64,000 nucleotides of DNA from Xenoacremonium recifei. Taxonomy: Eukaryota; Ascomycota; Sordariomycetes; Hypocreales; Nectriaceae. Position numbers and translations under genes: made by a program. The notes below the pieces were generated by a model. The model did no database searches. It saw only the letters and a list, made by a program, of their open reading frames with translations, and had not been told where the DNA came from. This document shows positions 44,190 to 55,268 of this stretch, one piece after another. Within the stretch, counting starts at the first letter, position 1; each line of letters begins with the position of its first letter. The stretch spans positions 2,542,001 to 2,606,000 of the forward strand of contig WOFQ01000001.1 of NCBI GenBank assembly GCA_012184525.1, written 5' to 3'.

Positions 44190-45866
44190 ATGCGGTTTTG
44201 TGTTTCTTCAGCAGTGACGCTCCTTGGGCTGGTCAGCTCCTCGGTGGCCAGACCAGGACCATACGATGGAGATGGCGTCAATAGGCAATTCACGAAGCGA
44301 AGCCCCGAGGGTGTCGACTTGACCGTGTTTGAACATGGGTCAACGGGGGCATCAATCGAGTATGTAACCAACTCAGGCATTTGCGAGACGACTCCTGGGG
44401 TCAACCAGTACTCTGGGTATCTTACCGTGGGTAAGTCTAGCTTCATTCCCCTACATATGCTCATGGAGCTCATGGATCATGTCTAGGTAAAAACATGAGC
44501 ATGTGGTTCTGGTTCTTCGAGGCTCGCCATGACGCCGACTCCGCACCCCTGGCCCTTTGGCTCAATGGCGGACCAGGCTGCTCATCGATGATCGGTCTCT
44601 TCCAGGAGAATGGCCCATGTCACTTCGTCAACAATGAGACCGAGCCCACTCTGAACCCGTACTCTTGGAACGAGTACGCAAACATGCTATACGTCGACCA
44701 GCCCATTGGCACGGGCTTTAGCGATGGCGTTTACGACGTCAACTCGACCGTCACGGCCGCCCCCTACGTTTGGACCTTCCTACAAGCCTTTTTAACCAAC
44801 TTCCCCAAGTACAAATCTCGCGAGTTTGGCCTCTTTACCGAATCCTATGGTGGTCACTACGGACCTGAGTTTGCCGACTACTTCCTGGAACAGAATGACA
44901 AGATCGACGAAGGTTGTGTGGAGGGCGAGCATTTGGACCTCATCGCACTGGGCGTCAACAACGGTTGGACAGAGCCCAAGGTGCAGTTTCGATCCTATGT
45001 TACGTACGCCTACAACAACCCCTATAAGCAGATTCTCGACGCCAAGCAATACCGCCGTTTTCTCGATTCCTGGGAAACGAAATGTGCGCCTGCTGAAGAT
45101 AAGTGCACAGAGCTGACTGGCCAGGACAAGGCATGCTACAAGGCCAGCGACGTGTGCAATACTCAGCTATACACGGATTTAATGATTGCGTCCAAGGCCG
45201 ACTTCAATGTGTATGATGTGCGCATCGGCAGTGACGTGGTCGATCCCCCTGAGACGTACATCAAGTACATCACCCGCAAGGATGTGGCCAAGAAGATTGG
45301 TGCAAAGACGCGGTTCCACGAGTGTGATGACAAGGTCTACTCGATGATGAGCACTACGGGAGACGGTGAGATGTCGCACTGAGCACGAAGACGGCTTGTA
45401 TTCTGACAGTGTTGCAGATGCGCGATCGTTCCTGGGCCGACTTTCCGACGTTGTCAGCCGTAACATTACCACCCTCATCTGGGCAGGCGATGCTGGTAAG
45501 ACACCATCTCCGTGACATGTCATTGTGATGCATTGCAGCTCATGTTGGGAACAGACTGGATTTGCAATTGGGAGGGCAACTTTCAAGTCGTCAATACTAT
45601 TGACTGGCCAGGCCGTGACAAGTTCGCAGCACTTGCGGTCAGCAACTACACCGTCAATGGCACAGTGCACGGCGAGTACAAGACACTTCACAATTTGAAT
45701 TGGATCAAGGTCCACGAGGCCGGCCATGAAGTACCCTACTACCGTAAGTGCATCTATCATGACAGGACCTTGAGGGACGAATGCTGATATTCTGAAAATA
45801 GAGCCTGAGACGGCGTTGCAAGCTTTCAAGCAGATCATGCAGAGAAAGGGGGTCTCACCGACTTAA
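44190..45866 (+). CDS. Secreted serine carboxypeptidase (S10 family)
   Basis: Exopeptidase that removes C-terminal residues, active at acidic pH in vacuole or outside the cell. Five exons join in frame to 483 aa: 44190-44430, 44487-45365, 45418-45495, 45555-45743, 45802-45866. The N-terminus MRFCVSSAVTLLGLVSSSVA is a signal peptide. The substrate-binding motif WLNGGPGCSS is at about 105-114. The nucleophile is Ser200 in FTESYGGHYG, the catalytic Asp lies in the GDAD sequence (about 398-400) that is assembled across intron 3, and His457 is in VHEAGHEVPYY, which is cut by intron 4 just downstream. Several N-x-S/T sites (NET, NST, NIT, NYT, NGT) fit a glycoprotein. All triad residues are present, so it should be active. 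There is no C-terminal membrane or GPI signal, which separates it from Kex1-type enzymes. Confidence 0.94.
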
Positions 45867-46211
45867 GGCTTCTTGCTCAGGGGTTCCTCAAGAAGTGGTG
45901 GGAGAGACGTGTCTTCATAGAAGCCAGCTGCGTAGAGACACCAACAGATACGACCATGTCATCTATGAAGAAAACGATATTCAAAACTAGATGTCCCTGA
46001 TCAAAGACGCCTGTCGCGGGTAACCTTGACATACAAATGACCTCTTATACAGGCAAAGATGCCCGTCCATTGATTGTACATGACCATTCCTAGATGCATA
46101 TTTCTCTGCATGAAGAGAATCTCTAATGCCGTTGCTGAAAGCCGGTCTGCGACCTAAACGCCAAGTACCATGCATCGCCACTATTGCTTCATTATCGTAG
46201 TTCACTCAAGA
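45867..46211. other. Convergent spacer between carboxypeptidase and gpi12
   Basis: 345 nt that presumably contain both 3' UTRs. No gene or repeat is seen. Confidence 0.5.
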
Positions 46212-47232
46212 TCAAGAACTGCCGGGTTGGGGCTGACCGCCGACCTTCTCCAACCGCAGGTCATTGATGTACATGTACCGACTCAGCGTAATCCAGCCGT
46301 ATCGGAACCAGACCATCTGGCTCTTATGTGCCTCCGTCATGGCCTTCCACGCCGTGCCGAGCCCCGCCTCGCCAACCAGGCTGTTCATGAAGACAAGCCC
46401 GGCGGGATGTTCGTTGTCCTGACCAGCCGCGCCTCGACCGCCGACCAGCGTGAGGGCCGCATCTAGGAACGCCGTGTACTTGCGCAAGAAGTTCACAGAG
46501 CCGAGCGAGTAGAGGTCAACAGGGCTGGGGCCTGGCCCGCCCTGGAGGAGGGCGCCGATGAAGGTGCGGGCGCCGTAGTAGAGGCTGATGTGGTTGGGGT
46601 GCGACGAGACGCCCGAGGAGTCGAAGGTGATGATGACGTCGATATTGGCTGTCGGTCGCGCAGAGGGGTCGGCTCGTGGGTGGGCGAGGTGAGGCGCGAA
46701 GGCGCTGACGAGGAGGTTGGCGATCTTGGTGCGGTCCCAAGTGGTGGTCATGGAGTCGGGGAAGTCCTGGCTGCCGACGGACGGTTGCATTAGCACAGAA
46801 TCACCCTAAGTCAGGTCATCACACATACGGGCTGTCCACCACAAAGACGTCTTCCTCGTCACGGAGCCCCAATGCCATGCCGCTCTTGACAAGCTCCTTC
46901 TTGCGAGTCTCGCCGAGGCCATCCGCGTTCCCTAGATCACAAGAGCCCAATCAGCCACAATTGCCCTCTCTTGCGGTTTCTGCTGCTGCTGCTGCTGCTG
47001 TTGCCATACCCGTACTGAGACACAGGATCTTGACGTGGTTGCCCGTCTCGGGCCGAGTCAGCGCCAGCACCGTGGGCGCGAAGAACATGGCCTCGTCGTC
47101 GGGGTGGGCAATGATCAGGCAGATGCGCTTGTTCTTCAACACGGGGAGACGCGCCTGGACAGCGCTCGCGGCATAGATGTACAGCGTCGGCAGGACGAGT
47201 ACCAGCACCGCGAGGCTGAGCAGGGCGTTCAT
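46212..47232 (-). CDS. gpi12: N-acetylglucosaminyl-phosphatidylinositol de-N-acetylase (PIG-L/Gpi12)
   Basis: ER enzyme of the second step of GPI-anchor synthesis, converting GlcNAc-PI to GlcN-PI. Exons 47232-47010, 46931-46829 and 46770-46212 encode 294 aa; donors are GTATGG and GTATGT. An N-terminal membrane segment (about 4-24) anchors the cytosolic domain. The zinc motif AHPDDEAMFF is at 42-51. LCLSTGNADGLGETRKKEL crosses intron 1. VITFDSSGVSSHPNH carries the second metal-binding His pair. FLRKYTAFLDAALTL follows. The C-terminus (MVWFRYGWITLSRYMYIN) is the typical family end. At the last acceptor only the upstream AG (before 46770) keeps frame. Intron 1 carries a CTG/CAG microsatellite. 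Confidence 0.93.
46980..47000. repeat. (CTG)7 microsatellite inside gpi12 intron 1
   Basis: Seven uninterrupted CTG triplets on the plus strand, which are CAG on the coding strand, make up a quarter of a 78-nt intron, close to its 5' end. Confidence 0.9.
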
Positions 47233-47862
47233 GATGGTCGTGCGAGGGGTTTCCGAATGGGGTCGTTGGGGATGCGAAGCTCTGGAGGGTTTAGTTGTAG
47301 GCGTCTAGATGAGCCTCGCCGTTCGCCGTTCGTCGTTTCTCGCCAGAGCACAATAGAGTCAATATATAAGAATACAATGCCGTGAAGAAAGCGCCTCGCC
47401 TTGTTTGCTCGCCTGCCAATGTCGCAAATATGCCACCTTGGCCGTTGTGAGTGACCCCTGCTTGGTCTGGTGAAGACAAATGAATGCACGGTTCAGGTCG
47501 ATAATTAAAGCAGGCATTTGGCCTAGTGTCCCGAGTGGCTGGAGATGCGGCTGGAGGGGGCTCATAAGGCCTAGCCAGTCATGATTGTTCCAGCGCTGTA
47601 GCGTGCTGTAGCGGGCCTTTTTTAGGGCCCTCGAACCTCCTGGCTATAGTAGGGCGCGCCGGGAGCCGACAGGCAGGAGGGGTTGAGCCCGCTGGGAGCT
47701 CCTGCCCTGCCCCTGGTGGGGGTTGCCTTGCCGGGGCCTGATGTCATTGGATTCCAGGTTCAGGAGACGCGCCGCAGGGATCTGAGTACGAAATCGTAAA
47801 TTTGTCATGAGAGCTTGCTCCGGCAATGTTGCCTCAACCACAATCGCCCACACAACACCACA
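47233..47862. promoter_or_regulatory. Divergent promoter region, gpi12 and DUF7719-type gene
   Basis: 630 nt between two divergent starts. It contains a near-duplicate CTGTAGCG(T/G)G pair around 47595-47613, directly followed by a short stem GGGCC-(T6 A)-GGGCCC. No gene is visible. Confidence 0.4.
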
Positions 47863-48580
47863 ATGGCGCGCGAACGCAAGGAAAAACGCATCAAGAACAT
47901 CAAGCTCAAGAAGCCTGATCGCTCGGCGCCCTCCGAGACGACCCTGCTGCAGATGGCCGAGCAGAGGGAGCTGTTCCAACAAGCGGCAGAACGTGAGCGC
48001 GAGCTCAAGCGGAAGAGCCAACACTCGGATGAGGATGGAGAGGACGAGTCTGAGGATGAAGGGCTGTCGCCAGGTGCTGAGAGGTTCCTGGAGGCTGTTC
48101 TCTACACTGTGACTTTGTCGATGCTGCACTTCACGTTCGATGTCCTGGTCCAGAACCAATACGGCCACGAAATTCAATGGCGGACAATCTGTGTCAACTC
48201 TATCAGAGCCTGGTTTGGTATGCCAACCCCGCATGCAATTTACTCCATGGCTATCGAACATGCTGATGTTTGCTATAGTCTTTGCCTTCCTCTTCTACCC
48301 GTTGCATCCCCACGAAGCGAACCCGATCCTCATCCCCGGCATCCCCAAGAAATATCAGCATTATATCCGCCAGATCATATTTTTCAGCATGAGCATCTCC
48401 GCCGGTTGCTACCTAGTGTACATTACCAACGCATACGGCTACCTCGCCATTCTGAAGCAAGCGCCTCCGTTGGCGTGTCTCTGGCTGTGGGCAGTCTTTG
48501 AACTTGACCTGCCCTGGGCGTGCCTCAGTTTGGCCATCGCGGCAGGATTCGTTTATCAAGGAGGATACGATATCAAATAA
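47863..48580 (+). CDS. Conserved fungal multi-pass membrane protein (DUF7719-type)
   Basis: Two exons (47863-48217, 48279-48580; GTATGC donor, CTATAG acceptor) give 218 aa. The N-terminal 70 residues are hydrophilic: a basic start MARERKEKRIKNIKLKKP, then Gln/Glu-rich helix and an acidic SDEDGEDESEDE run. About four hydrophobic segments follow: LEAVLYTVTLSMLHFTFDVLV, VFAFLFYPLHP, IIFFSMSISAGCYLVYI and LSLAIAAGFVYQGGYDIK. The loop HPHEANPILIPGIPKKYQH is the most conserved-looking part. I recall a fungal family of unknown function with this layout. It ends 17 nt before the end of the opposite gene. Confidence 0.82.
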
Positions 48581-48597
48581 TCAACAATGGAGCACCG

Positions 48598-49389
48598 TCA
48601 TTTTTTCCTGGGCTTTACGGATGCCGATTTTTTAGCACCCTCAAGAGTGAGGGAAGCATCGTCCTCGGATGACTCTCGAGTCACCGTTCTTTTCAGTCCG
48701 AGACTCGCCAGTGTGTCGGTCCTGGATAGACCCCCTTGGTCACGCAGCATTAGCCGACTGACAAGATCTTCTAACCCGTGAATCTTATCCCTCTGGTTCT
48801 CAATCAAAATCTCCAGTTTCCGCGAACTCTCATCGTTCTTCATCTCTCTCCACTTCGTTCTCGATTCGAGGTCCCTTAGCCGCGACGAAATCATGCTCAT
48901 CTGCATGAATTGGACTCGCGCTGTCAAGCCCTCCCTCTGCCTGACAAGCTCCAGAGCCTTCGTCCGCACCGATAACCATGCCATGGCCACAGAGGTTCTG
49001 CTGCCTCTCCAGCTTCGAGGTACCAGAGTCCACTGTGCGCCTTCGTCCCCAATCGCCGCCTTGGCCTCGGTCTCAGTCACCAAGTCCAAAAGCCTTTTCT
49101 CAAGGTTGAGAAGGTCATCCATGACAAAGTTATACATTTGATACTCGGGTTGAAAAGAGTGGAAATTCTCATGTTGGGCGTTGATGGCTGTTACAAGGTC
49201 TGCCAACCAGGTTGATTCGGTCTTATACCAAGACAAGGATGTCTTGACACGGAAGAATTCATCATCGCTGTTCCGTATATATGTGACACGTGCGTATATG
49301 GTAGCGGCGATGGCGACAATGAAGGTGAGGATGCCGGCGATATTGGAGCTTGTAGATAGAGGCGAATCCTGCTTACCCGTCGAGTCCAT
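48598..49389 (-). CDS. Fungal protein with one membrane segment and coiled coil, function unknown
   Basis: Single exon, 263 aa from the ATG at 49389; the frame extends 26 codons further upstream to another ATG at 49467. A hydrophobic segment at about 17-38 (IAGILTFIVAIAATIYARVTYI) is followed by a soluble helical domain: TSLSWYKTESTWLADLV, MYNFVMDDLLNLEKRLLDLV, RSWRGSRTSVAMAWLSVRTKALELVRQRE, then a coiled coil near KLEILIENQRDKIHGLEDLV. The tail is basic. Similar proteins, often annotated only as hypothetical, occur in accessory parts of Pezizomycotina genomes. I cannot assign a function. Confidence 0.7.
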   Translation of the reverse strand: MDSTGKQDSPLSTSSNIAGILTFIVAIAATIYARVTYIRNSDDEFFRVKTSLSWYKTESTWLADLVTAINAQHENFHSFQPEYQMYNFVMDDLLNLEKRLLDLVTETEAKAAIGDEGAQWTLVPRSWRGSRTSVAMAWLSVRTKALELVRQREGLTARVQFMQMSMISSRLRDLESRTKWREMKNDESSRKLEILIENQRDKIHGLEDLVSRLMLRDQGGLSRTDTLASLGLKRTVTRESSEDDASLTLEGAKKSASVKPRKK

Positions 49390-49798
49390 TCGATTGCAAG
49401 GGTGCGTGAGCAAGCAATGAGACGAAAATGGCGTCTTGAACACAGCTAACACGACACTTCGGAGCAAAATTTGCTCGAATATAGAAGTGTTGGAAATAAA
49501 TACCTTAGTAGATGAGTTGAGCTGGAGTAAGTAGGTACCTCAAAGATGATGCCAAGGCTTAAGCCACAAACAAACTAAAGCTGACTAGCACGTGCTCTCT
49601 CGCGTGATAGAATCTGGACTTCACCAAACATGACTGGTTTAAAAATAGGCATTGATCGACTTTGAAAAGTAGAAGACACGGAGCGATTGAGCATCCGAAC
49701 TGGATCAACAAGAACCCTTCGCTAACTCTCTTCTACTTGATGTACGTAGATAGAGCTGGGGAACGGTCCAAAAAAATTAGCGAGGTAGCAGCAAGATC

Positions 49799-49806
49799 AA
49801 AAAAAA
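49799..49806 (-). terminator. RNA polymerase III terminator of tRNA-Glu
   Basis: On the tRNA strand this is a run of eight T, 12 nt past the mature 3' end, a strong Pol III stop. Confidence 0.75.
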
Positions 49807-49818
49807 CAACACTAACTT

Positions 49819-49909
49819 CTCCGGTACAGGGAATCGAACCCTGGGCTCCGCGGTACAAGATCCCTCAAGTTATGAGAGCGCGAAATGTTAGCCACTACAC
49901 CATACCGGA
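49819..49909 (-). tRNA. tRNA-Glu (anticodon CTC) with intron
   Basis: The acceptor stem TCCGGTA/TACCGGA with discriminator G, the D-arm GTGTAGTGGCTAACAT and the T-arm CAGGG-TTCGATT-CCCTG are clear. The anticodon stem TCGCG/CGCGG encloses CTCTCA, giving anticodon CTC. An intron of about 19 nt follows position 37, the canonical site. Intron bases GAG can pair with the CTC anticodon, as in standard pre-tRNA folds. The 91-nt gene has no encoded CCA. Confidence 0.92.
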
Positions 49910-50621
49910 TTGTGGATTAGTGACGATCAACAAGTATATATGCGCGCGCCTTGCTGTGACTCCTTGTTAGTATGTATTCCCATTGCATGGCCAGCACGTC
50001 TTTCACATCACCCAGGTACTGTGGCTTTGTCAAGGACTATCATTTAGTTTTTTATGTTCTATCATGACTAATGAAGTCATCTCATCATGCTATCTTGGAC
50101 ACATAGACTCATCGGTTCGGTCTGCATAGGAGCACAACGTCATATACAGAGTAATCCAGTATTCTTGGGCAAGTTTATAGAGATTTCGCTCATGCTCATA
50201 AGTCTTTCTACTTTTTTCGAATCTTATTCACAACACGCAGCTATGGTTGGGTGTGATAGGAATTGATTCGGTGCACCGCGTTCGTCAGCCTTGACCAAAC
50301 ATAGTCAGTCGCCAACGTAACTGTTTATTAAGGAACTACTTTTTCGGTGAATCTATTAATCCTGGCTGACGCACTATACGCCAGTCTTCAGCGTTAGCCG
50401 GTTTATTGCACGCATCCGAGTTTCATTGCTGAATAACCAATGCAACGCCGTGGAACTCCGAGGAGCACGCCTACGTATACAACCCGTTGTTCACCTTAAA
50501 ACCTGACCAATAACAGAAGATCCTCAACTGCACTTGTCAACTTAAAATGATACCAATTCATGAACCCGAGTCATGACAAAGATCGTTCAGTCCATCGACA
50601 TGATCAACCTTATCGAGATCA

Positions 50622-50783
50622 CGCCAAGTGCTTCGCATAACGTTATGAGGGCCCTCGATGGAGCCACCATTAAACTTCAACGGCTGAGTTTGGAAATACT
50701 CTCGGGAATGGCCTCGCGCCAAGCGCTGCTCATAACGTTATAAGGAAGCTTCGTGGAACCGCCAGGAAACTCCAACGGATGAG
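50622..50783. repeat. Imperfect direct repeat of a 67-bp block in the oxidoreductase promoter
   Basis: The blocks 50622-50688 and 50717-50783 align without gaps over 67 bp. Both start CGCCAAG and end CAACGG-TGAG, and each holds the 10-bp palindrome ATAACGTTAT (50637-50646 and 50732-50741). The repeat period is 95 bp. By eye about three quarters of positions agree. The pair sits 50 to 215 nt upstream of the TATA box. Confidence 0.8.
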
Positions 50784-50834
50784 GTGCTCGAGATAATGAC
50801 GGTCAAGAACCGTGTCCGTAGGTCTAAGAAGAGA

Positions 50835-50842
50835 TATAAAAG
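50835..50842 (+). promoter_or_regulatory. TATA box of the oxidoreductase gene
   Basis: TATAAAAG lies 138 nt before the start codon and directly downstream of the duplicated 67-bp block, an arrangement typical of a strongly inducible TATA promoter. Confidence 0.65.
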
Positions 50843-50979
50843 AAGGACATGATGCTCGTTATGATGATTTCTCATCGCGAAACCAGCAGCATCAACAGAT
50901 CAACCGCAGTAATAAATCACGAGCTAACGCCTCAGACAAATTCCTTCATCGGCAGCAATTCTAATCACAAAGAGTCATA

Positions 50980-52062
50980 ATGGCCGCTGAGAACCTCGAG
51001 GTCTTTCTCAAAAAGCGCCCAGTTGGGCCTTTCGATCCTTCCTCGACCTTCAACACAAGGACGACTACTGCCCCTGAAGCTACAGACCTCGCTCCAGGCC
51101 AAATCCTTATCAAGACACTCGCGCTATCCCTGGATCCTGTTATGCGCAGATGGATCGATGGTTACCAGGGTATAAGCGTGCTCCCCGGTGAAACCATGGT
51201 CGGCCCATCCCTGAACCGTGTCGTCGCCAGCACCGTCGCCGGCGTGAAACCGGGTGACCTCGTAACGACCATCGCCAAATGGAGCACATACAATGTCGTT
51301 AAGGAGGGCGAATTTGACAAGGTCTCGTTGCCTGAGGGTGCACGAACCACAGATGCTCTGGGTGTGCTTGGGTTCACTGGCATGACGGCTTACTTCGGGA
51401 TGTGGCGCTTGGGCGAAGTCAAGGCTGGCGAGACAGTGGTCGTGAGTGCAGCCGCCGGCGCGACGGGCAGCGTGGCCTGTCAGTTGGCAAAGATTAAGGG
51501 GGCACGAGTTGTGGGCATTGCTGGAAGCCAGAAGAAGTGCGATTATTTGAAGAGTATTGGGGTAGATGAAGTGCTCAACTATAAGGATGACGGCTTCGAG
51601 GCTAAGTATAAGGAAGTGGTGCCAGAAGGCATTGATCTGTACTACGAGAATGGTTAGTACTAATTCACGGCGCATGTGGAGGATGTGAAGTGTTCGTTGC
51701 TAATTAGGATACTAGTCGGTGGCCGCATGTTCGAACTCGCTCTCTCGCACATGAAAGAGCATGGTAGAATCATCCTGTGCGGCGATGTTAGCAACTACGA
51801 CACGGCCGGCTATCACGGCATCAAGTCACTGCTCCCAATCGCAAGCAAGACAATCACCATCCGAGGGCTCAACATCTTCCACTTTCTTGATGAGGCAGAA
51901 ACAGCTCGTCAGGACCTAGCCCGCTGGATTCAGGAGGGCAAGCTTCAGGGCACCGAGACTGTGACTACCGGCGGTTTGGAGGTTGCTCCTCAGGCGCTGA
52001 AGAGGTTGTTGAATGGCGAAAACATTGGCAAGATGATTGTTCAGGTTGAGAAGGCTGAGTAA
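50980..52062 (+). CDS. NAD(P)H-dependent medium-chain oxidoreductase (2-alkenal reductase-like)
   Basis: Zinc-independent MDR-superfamily enzyme of the leukotriene B4 12-hydroxydehydrogenase / prostaglandin reductase type, which reduces double bonds of alpha,beta-unsaturated carbonyls and so detoxifies reactive aldehydes. Exons 50980-51652 and 51716-52062 (GTTAGT donor, CTAG acceptor) give 339 aa, the usual length. Visible motifs: LALSLDPVMRRWI near the N-terminus, LGVLGFTGMTAYFGM, then the nucleotide-binding AGETVVVSAAAGATGSVACQLAK and VGIAGSQKKCDYLK, followed by LNYKDDGF, DLYYENGVGGRM across the intron, and GRIILCGDVSNYD. The Cys/His zinc ligands of alcohol dehydrogenases are absent, as expected. 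The closest named relatives I know are plant 2-alkenal reductases and yeast-type 'zinc-type' homologues that lack zinc. Confidence 0.92.
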
Positions 52063-52311
52063 GATGGGTATCAATGACTTGACAGGCAATCGATTGTTCG
52101 AAATGCTGTGATGTAGCTCGAAAGAATAGGCCATGCATCAACATGAATGCTTCAGATCTAAACTAAAATTCGCAAATGCGCTGTGGGTAATGCAAATACC
52201 TGACTATGAAGTCCCATGTGTATGTATAATCTGGAGCCATAACCGTCGTAAACATCGCTCATACATATTTACCGTCAATCCTTCAACATATTAAGCAAGG
52301 GGTTTTCTTCA

Positions 52312-55268
52312 CTATCGTCTTCCCCTCACTGTCTCTGCAAATCGAATGCCTCTCCTTTCAGGCATGTCACCTTCATCATCGCTATCCTCGGCAGCGTCGA
52401 CGCCAGACATGCCTAGAGCAGCCTCTCGTCGCCTTCTTTCCGCAGGAGTCTCTCCTGTGTCTTCATCGTCGTCGTCGTCAGCTTGGCTTGCGAGCACTGC
52501 CAGGCGTCGTTTTCGCTCCACGGCTGTCTCATCCTGGTCTTCAGATGGTTTCACGGATCTGCTTGTCGGTGGCTTGCTGGGTTGTGCCGGCTGACGGGCT
52601 GGTGAGATCGACTCGGAACGTCTAGTGTCCGACTCCATGTCCCTGATTATCTGAGGCACCTTGGGCGGGTCTTGTTTGGCCAAATGCTTGACAGTATTGG
52701 AAGCAGAAGATTGATCCACGACTTCTTTTCGTGTTCGCACGTCGAGCTTCTGTACTTCGCGGATGAAGTCTTCCTTAGTCATGCGCTTGCCAACGCCACC
52801 AATGGTGAATCGGATGTTCTTGTCGTCCACCTTCTGTTCTTCCTGGACCTGGGCAACACTCTTTCGTCGACCCCAACCTGGCTTAGCTGGTGCCTTGCCC
52901 GCAGTGCCGCTAGCTTCGCCCTCTTCTGCTGCGGCTTCGGGTGACTTTTCGATCGGGCGTGCGAGTCCTCCTAGACCCATGTACTTGAGACTCGTGCCAA
53001 GCAGATCGCCGCCGCCGCCTTCTGCACGCTCTCCCTTTTCTGAGGGTAGCTCGTACGTCTTGACGACCTCGCCGTCTTCATCCTCAACAATGATCTGACA
53101 TACGTTAGTGGGTATCCTTGAAAGTAATGAGGTGAACAAAATCTCACAGTATTGCCGAACTGATAGGCTCGAGCAGGCTCGTGCTTCCTCTCCGCCTTGA
53201 CCTTGTCTTTTCGCTTGTCAACTTCCGCGGTGTACATCTCAGTCATCTTCCGACGCATGCCGCCCAGAGTCCAGATCTTGTCAGCTTCCGGTTTTTGCTT
53301 GTCAAGAGCAGCGGTTACTGGAGCAGGTATCTCTTCTTCTGTCTTTTCTTCACCCTGTCTCGGGCTGGGCTGAACATCGAGAACCTCACCCTCCTCATTC
53401 TCGAAGATCATGTTGTTTCCTTCTTCATAGATCTCTACGCGACGAGGAGAAGAGTCTCGTTCGGTCTTATCGCTCGGAGTCTCTGATTCTTCCATCTTCT
53501 CAGGGTCCTTATGCCTGGTGCCATCCTCGACGGCGAGGGTGGAATCGGTGTGTTGCCTTGGTGATGGAGCCATTTCCTCGTCGTTCGGATCAACAGGAGA
53601 CATGGGGGCCGAAGTAGAAATTCGCTGAGGAAAGATGGCGGACTGGCTGACCGGACCACCGGGGCCAATGCCGTCGTCCCATTTCTTGTGTTTACGTTTG
53701 CGCGACACAATTGACGATGGCCGGCTTCCAGGGCGACTGGAGCTATCTTCCTCGCGCTGTCTCCGGAAGAGATGGCTGTAAGGACCGGAGGGTGGTGCAA
53801 GAGTATTTGGTGGATACTCTTTGAGCTCATCGAGCGAGGACATGCTTGGTGCCTGTGATCGAGATGTCGACGCAATTCTCGGCAACCGGTTCATCCAAGA
53901 AGGTCCATCCTCGGGTGCAGCAGTATAAGACATGGTAAGAGTGAGAGTGTTGATTCTCTTGCCAAGAGTGAAGACGGCAATAGAAGAGCCATGGACCAAG
54001 ATGGAGGAAATAACCATGAACGTCACTATAGGCCACACCAAATAAATGAGCGTATAGTGCGGGGAACCCTCTGGCGGCATTTCGGACAGGGGAACTGGTT
54101 CTTCGTGCTCCAGTTCTGCTCGGGCGAGGATGGCGACGAAGATGGCGCCGACGCCGATGGGACCGAAGTGACCGGCAAACAGAGCTTCTCGCCATGTTTT
54201 GACATCCGGTATGAAAGGTTTCAGCGCCATCATTATAGGGATGCGACGGAAGAAGATGACGAAAATTGAAATAACAACGAGGCGCCATGCCTTGAGGCCT
54301 GCGACACCGTTGTTGTACTGCTCCCAGGGAATGATGGTGCCTAGATAGACGAAATACGTCAAGTTGAGGAGAAGATCGATGACGTTGGAAACGTGAGATT
54401 CTTCTGTCTTCTCGCCAAACCATCCGTCGTTGGAGAAACCGACACCAGCCGCGAAGCCGACCAAAAGGTCATCTACGCCCAAAATACTCCCAGAGCCTGC
54501 ACAGAAGAGTGCCACCACGAAATAGAAGACGAGAAAACTCTCACGATCAATGAAATCGTGCTCCTCGGCATATTTGATACCGTGGCGCGCAATGTACCCA
54601 ATCATGAACCCATAGACGGCCCCAAAGATGCATTCGTACAGGATCACATAAACTACCCAGTGAAAGCTCACTTCGCTGGCGTCTCGGTTGTACTGGATGA
54701 GGTAGAGCGACAGGTAAATGAACGGGAAGGCCATGCCATCGTTGCAGCCCGACTCAGCTGACAGAAGGTCTCGCAAATGCTTGGGCACTCGTTTCGCAAA
54801 TTTGCCCTTACCGACAACGGAGGATGCCAGGACAGGGTCGGTAGCAGTGACACATGCGGCGACAACCAAGCTTTCCAGCCAATCCAGCGGCGGGACCATC
54901 CACCAAATGAAGAGACTGACAATGAGCCAACCAAAGGTCATGACGGGGACCAGCAGGAATACGACGGATCGCCAATGCTTCTCCATGTAAAACTTGGGCA
55001 ATTCGACTCCGACGGCGAAACATTGGACGACGAGGACAATTCGGGAGAATTCGACCGTGACAATATCGACGTTGCCCCATTCGTTCGGATTTATGAGGTT
55101 GGCGGCATGAGGGCCAAATATGACTCCGCAAAGTGTCGCGACAGTGGCTTCACCAATGTACATGCGCTCCTTGATGATGGAGGAGCACAGCATAAACAGG
55201 GTCGTGAAGCCGCCGAGGATGATGTACACCAAGTGCGGCTTGGTAATGTCAAGATGACTCCACGCCAT
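52312..55268 (-). CDS. nha1: Plasma-membrane Na+(K+)/H+ antiporter, Nha1/Sod2 type
   Basis: Electrogenic cation/proton exchanger that expels Na+ or K+ for salt and pH tolerance. Exons 55268-53148 and 53094-52312, joined in phase 0 (GTGAGA / GTCAG), give 967 aa, close to yeast Nha1 (985). The first 430 residues form about 12 membrane helices. Transport residues are visible: TATDPVLASS (Asp144) and ESGCNDGMAFP (Asn176-Asp177), the ND motif expected for electrogenic transport. The region GHFGPIGVGAIFVAILAR is also typical. The long hydrophilic C-terminal half is cytosolic, rich in Ser/Pro and acidic runs (FENEEGEVLDVQPSPR, TEEEIPAPV). Exon 2 encodes only tail sequence with a conserved-looking patch (IRFTIGGVGKRMTKEDFIREVQKLD). 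Its tail probably receives stress-kinase control, an inference from the yeast protein. Confidence 0.94.

Larger units (their letters stand above)
49390..50979. other. 1.6 kb spacer holding a tRNA gene and the oxidoreductase promoter
   Basis: Besides the tRNA-Glu gene, its terminator and the duplicated promoter block (listed separately), no gene is visible. The stretch 49930-50580 is AT-rich and featureless to my eye. Confidence 0.5.
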
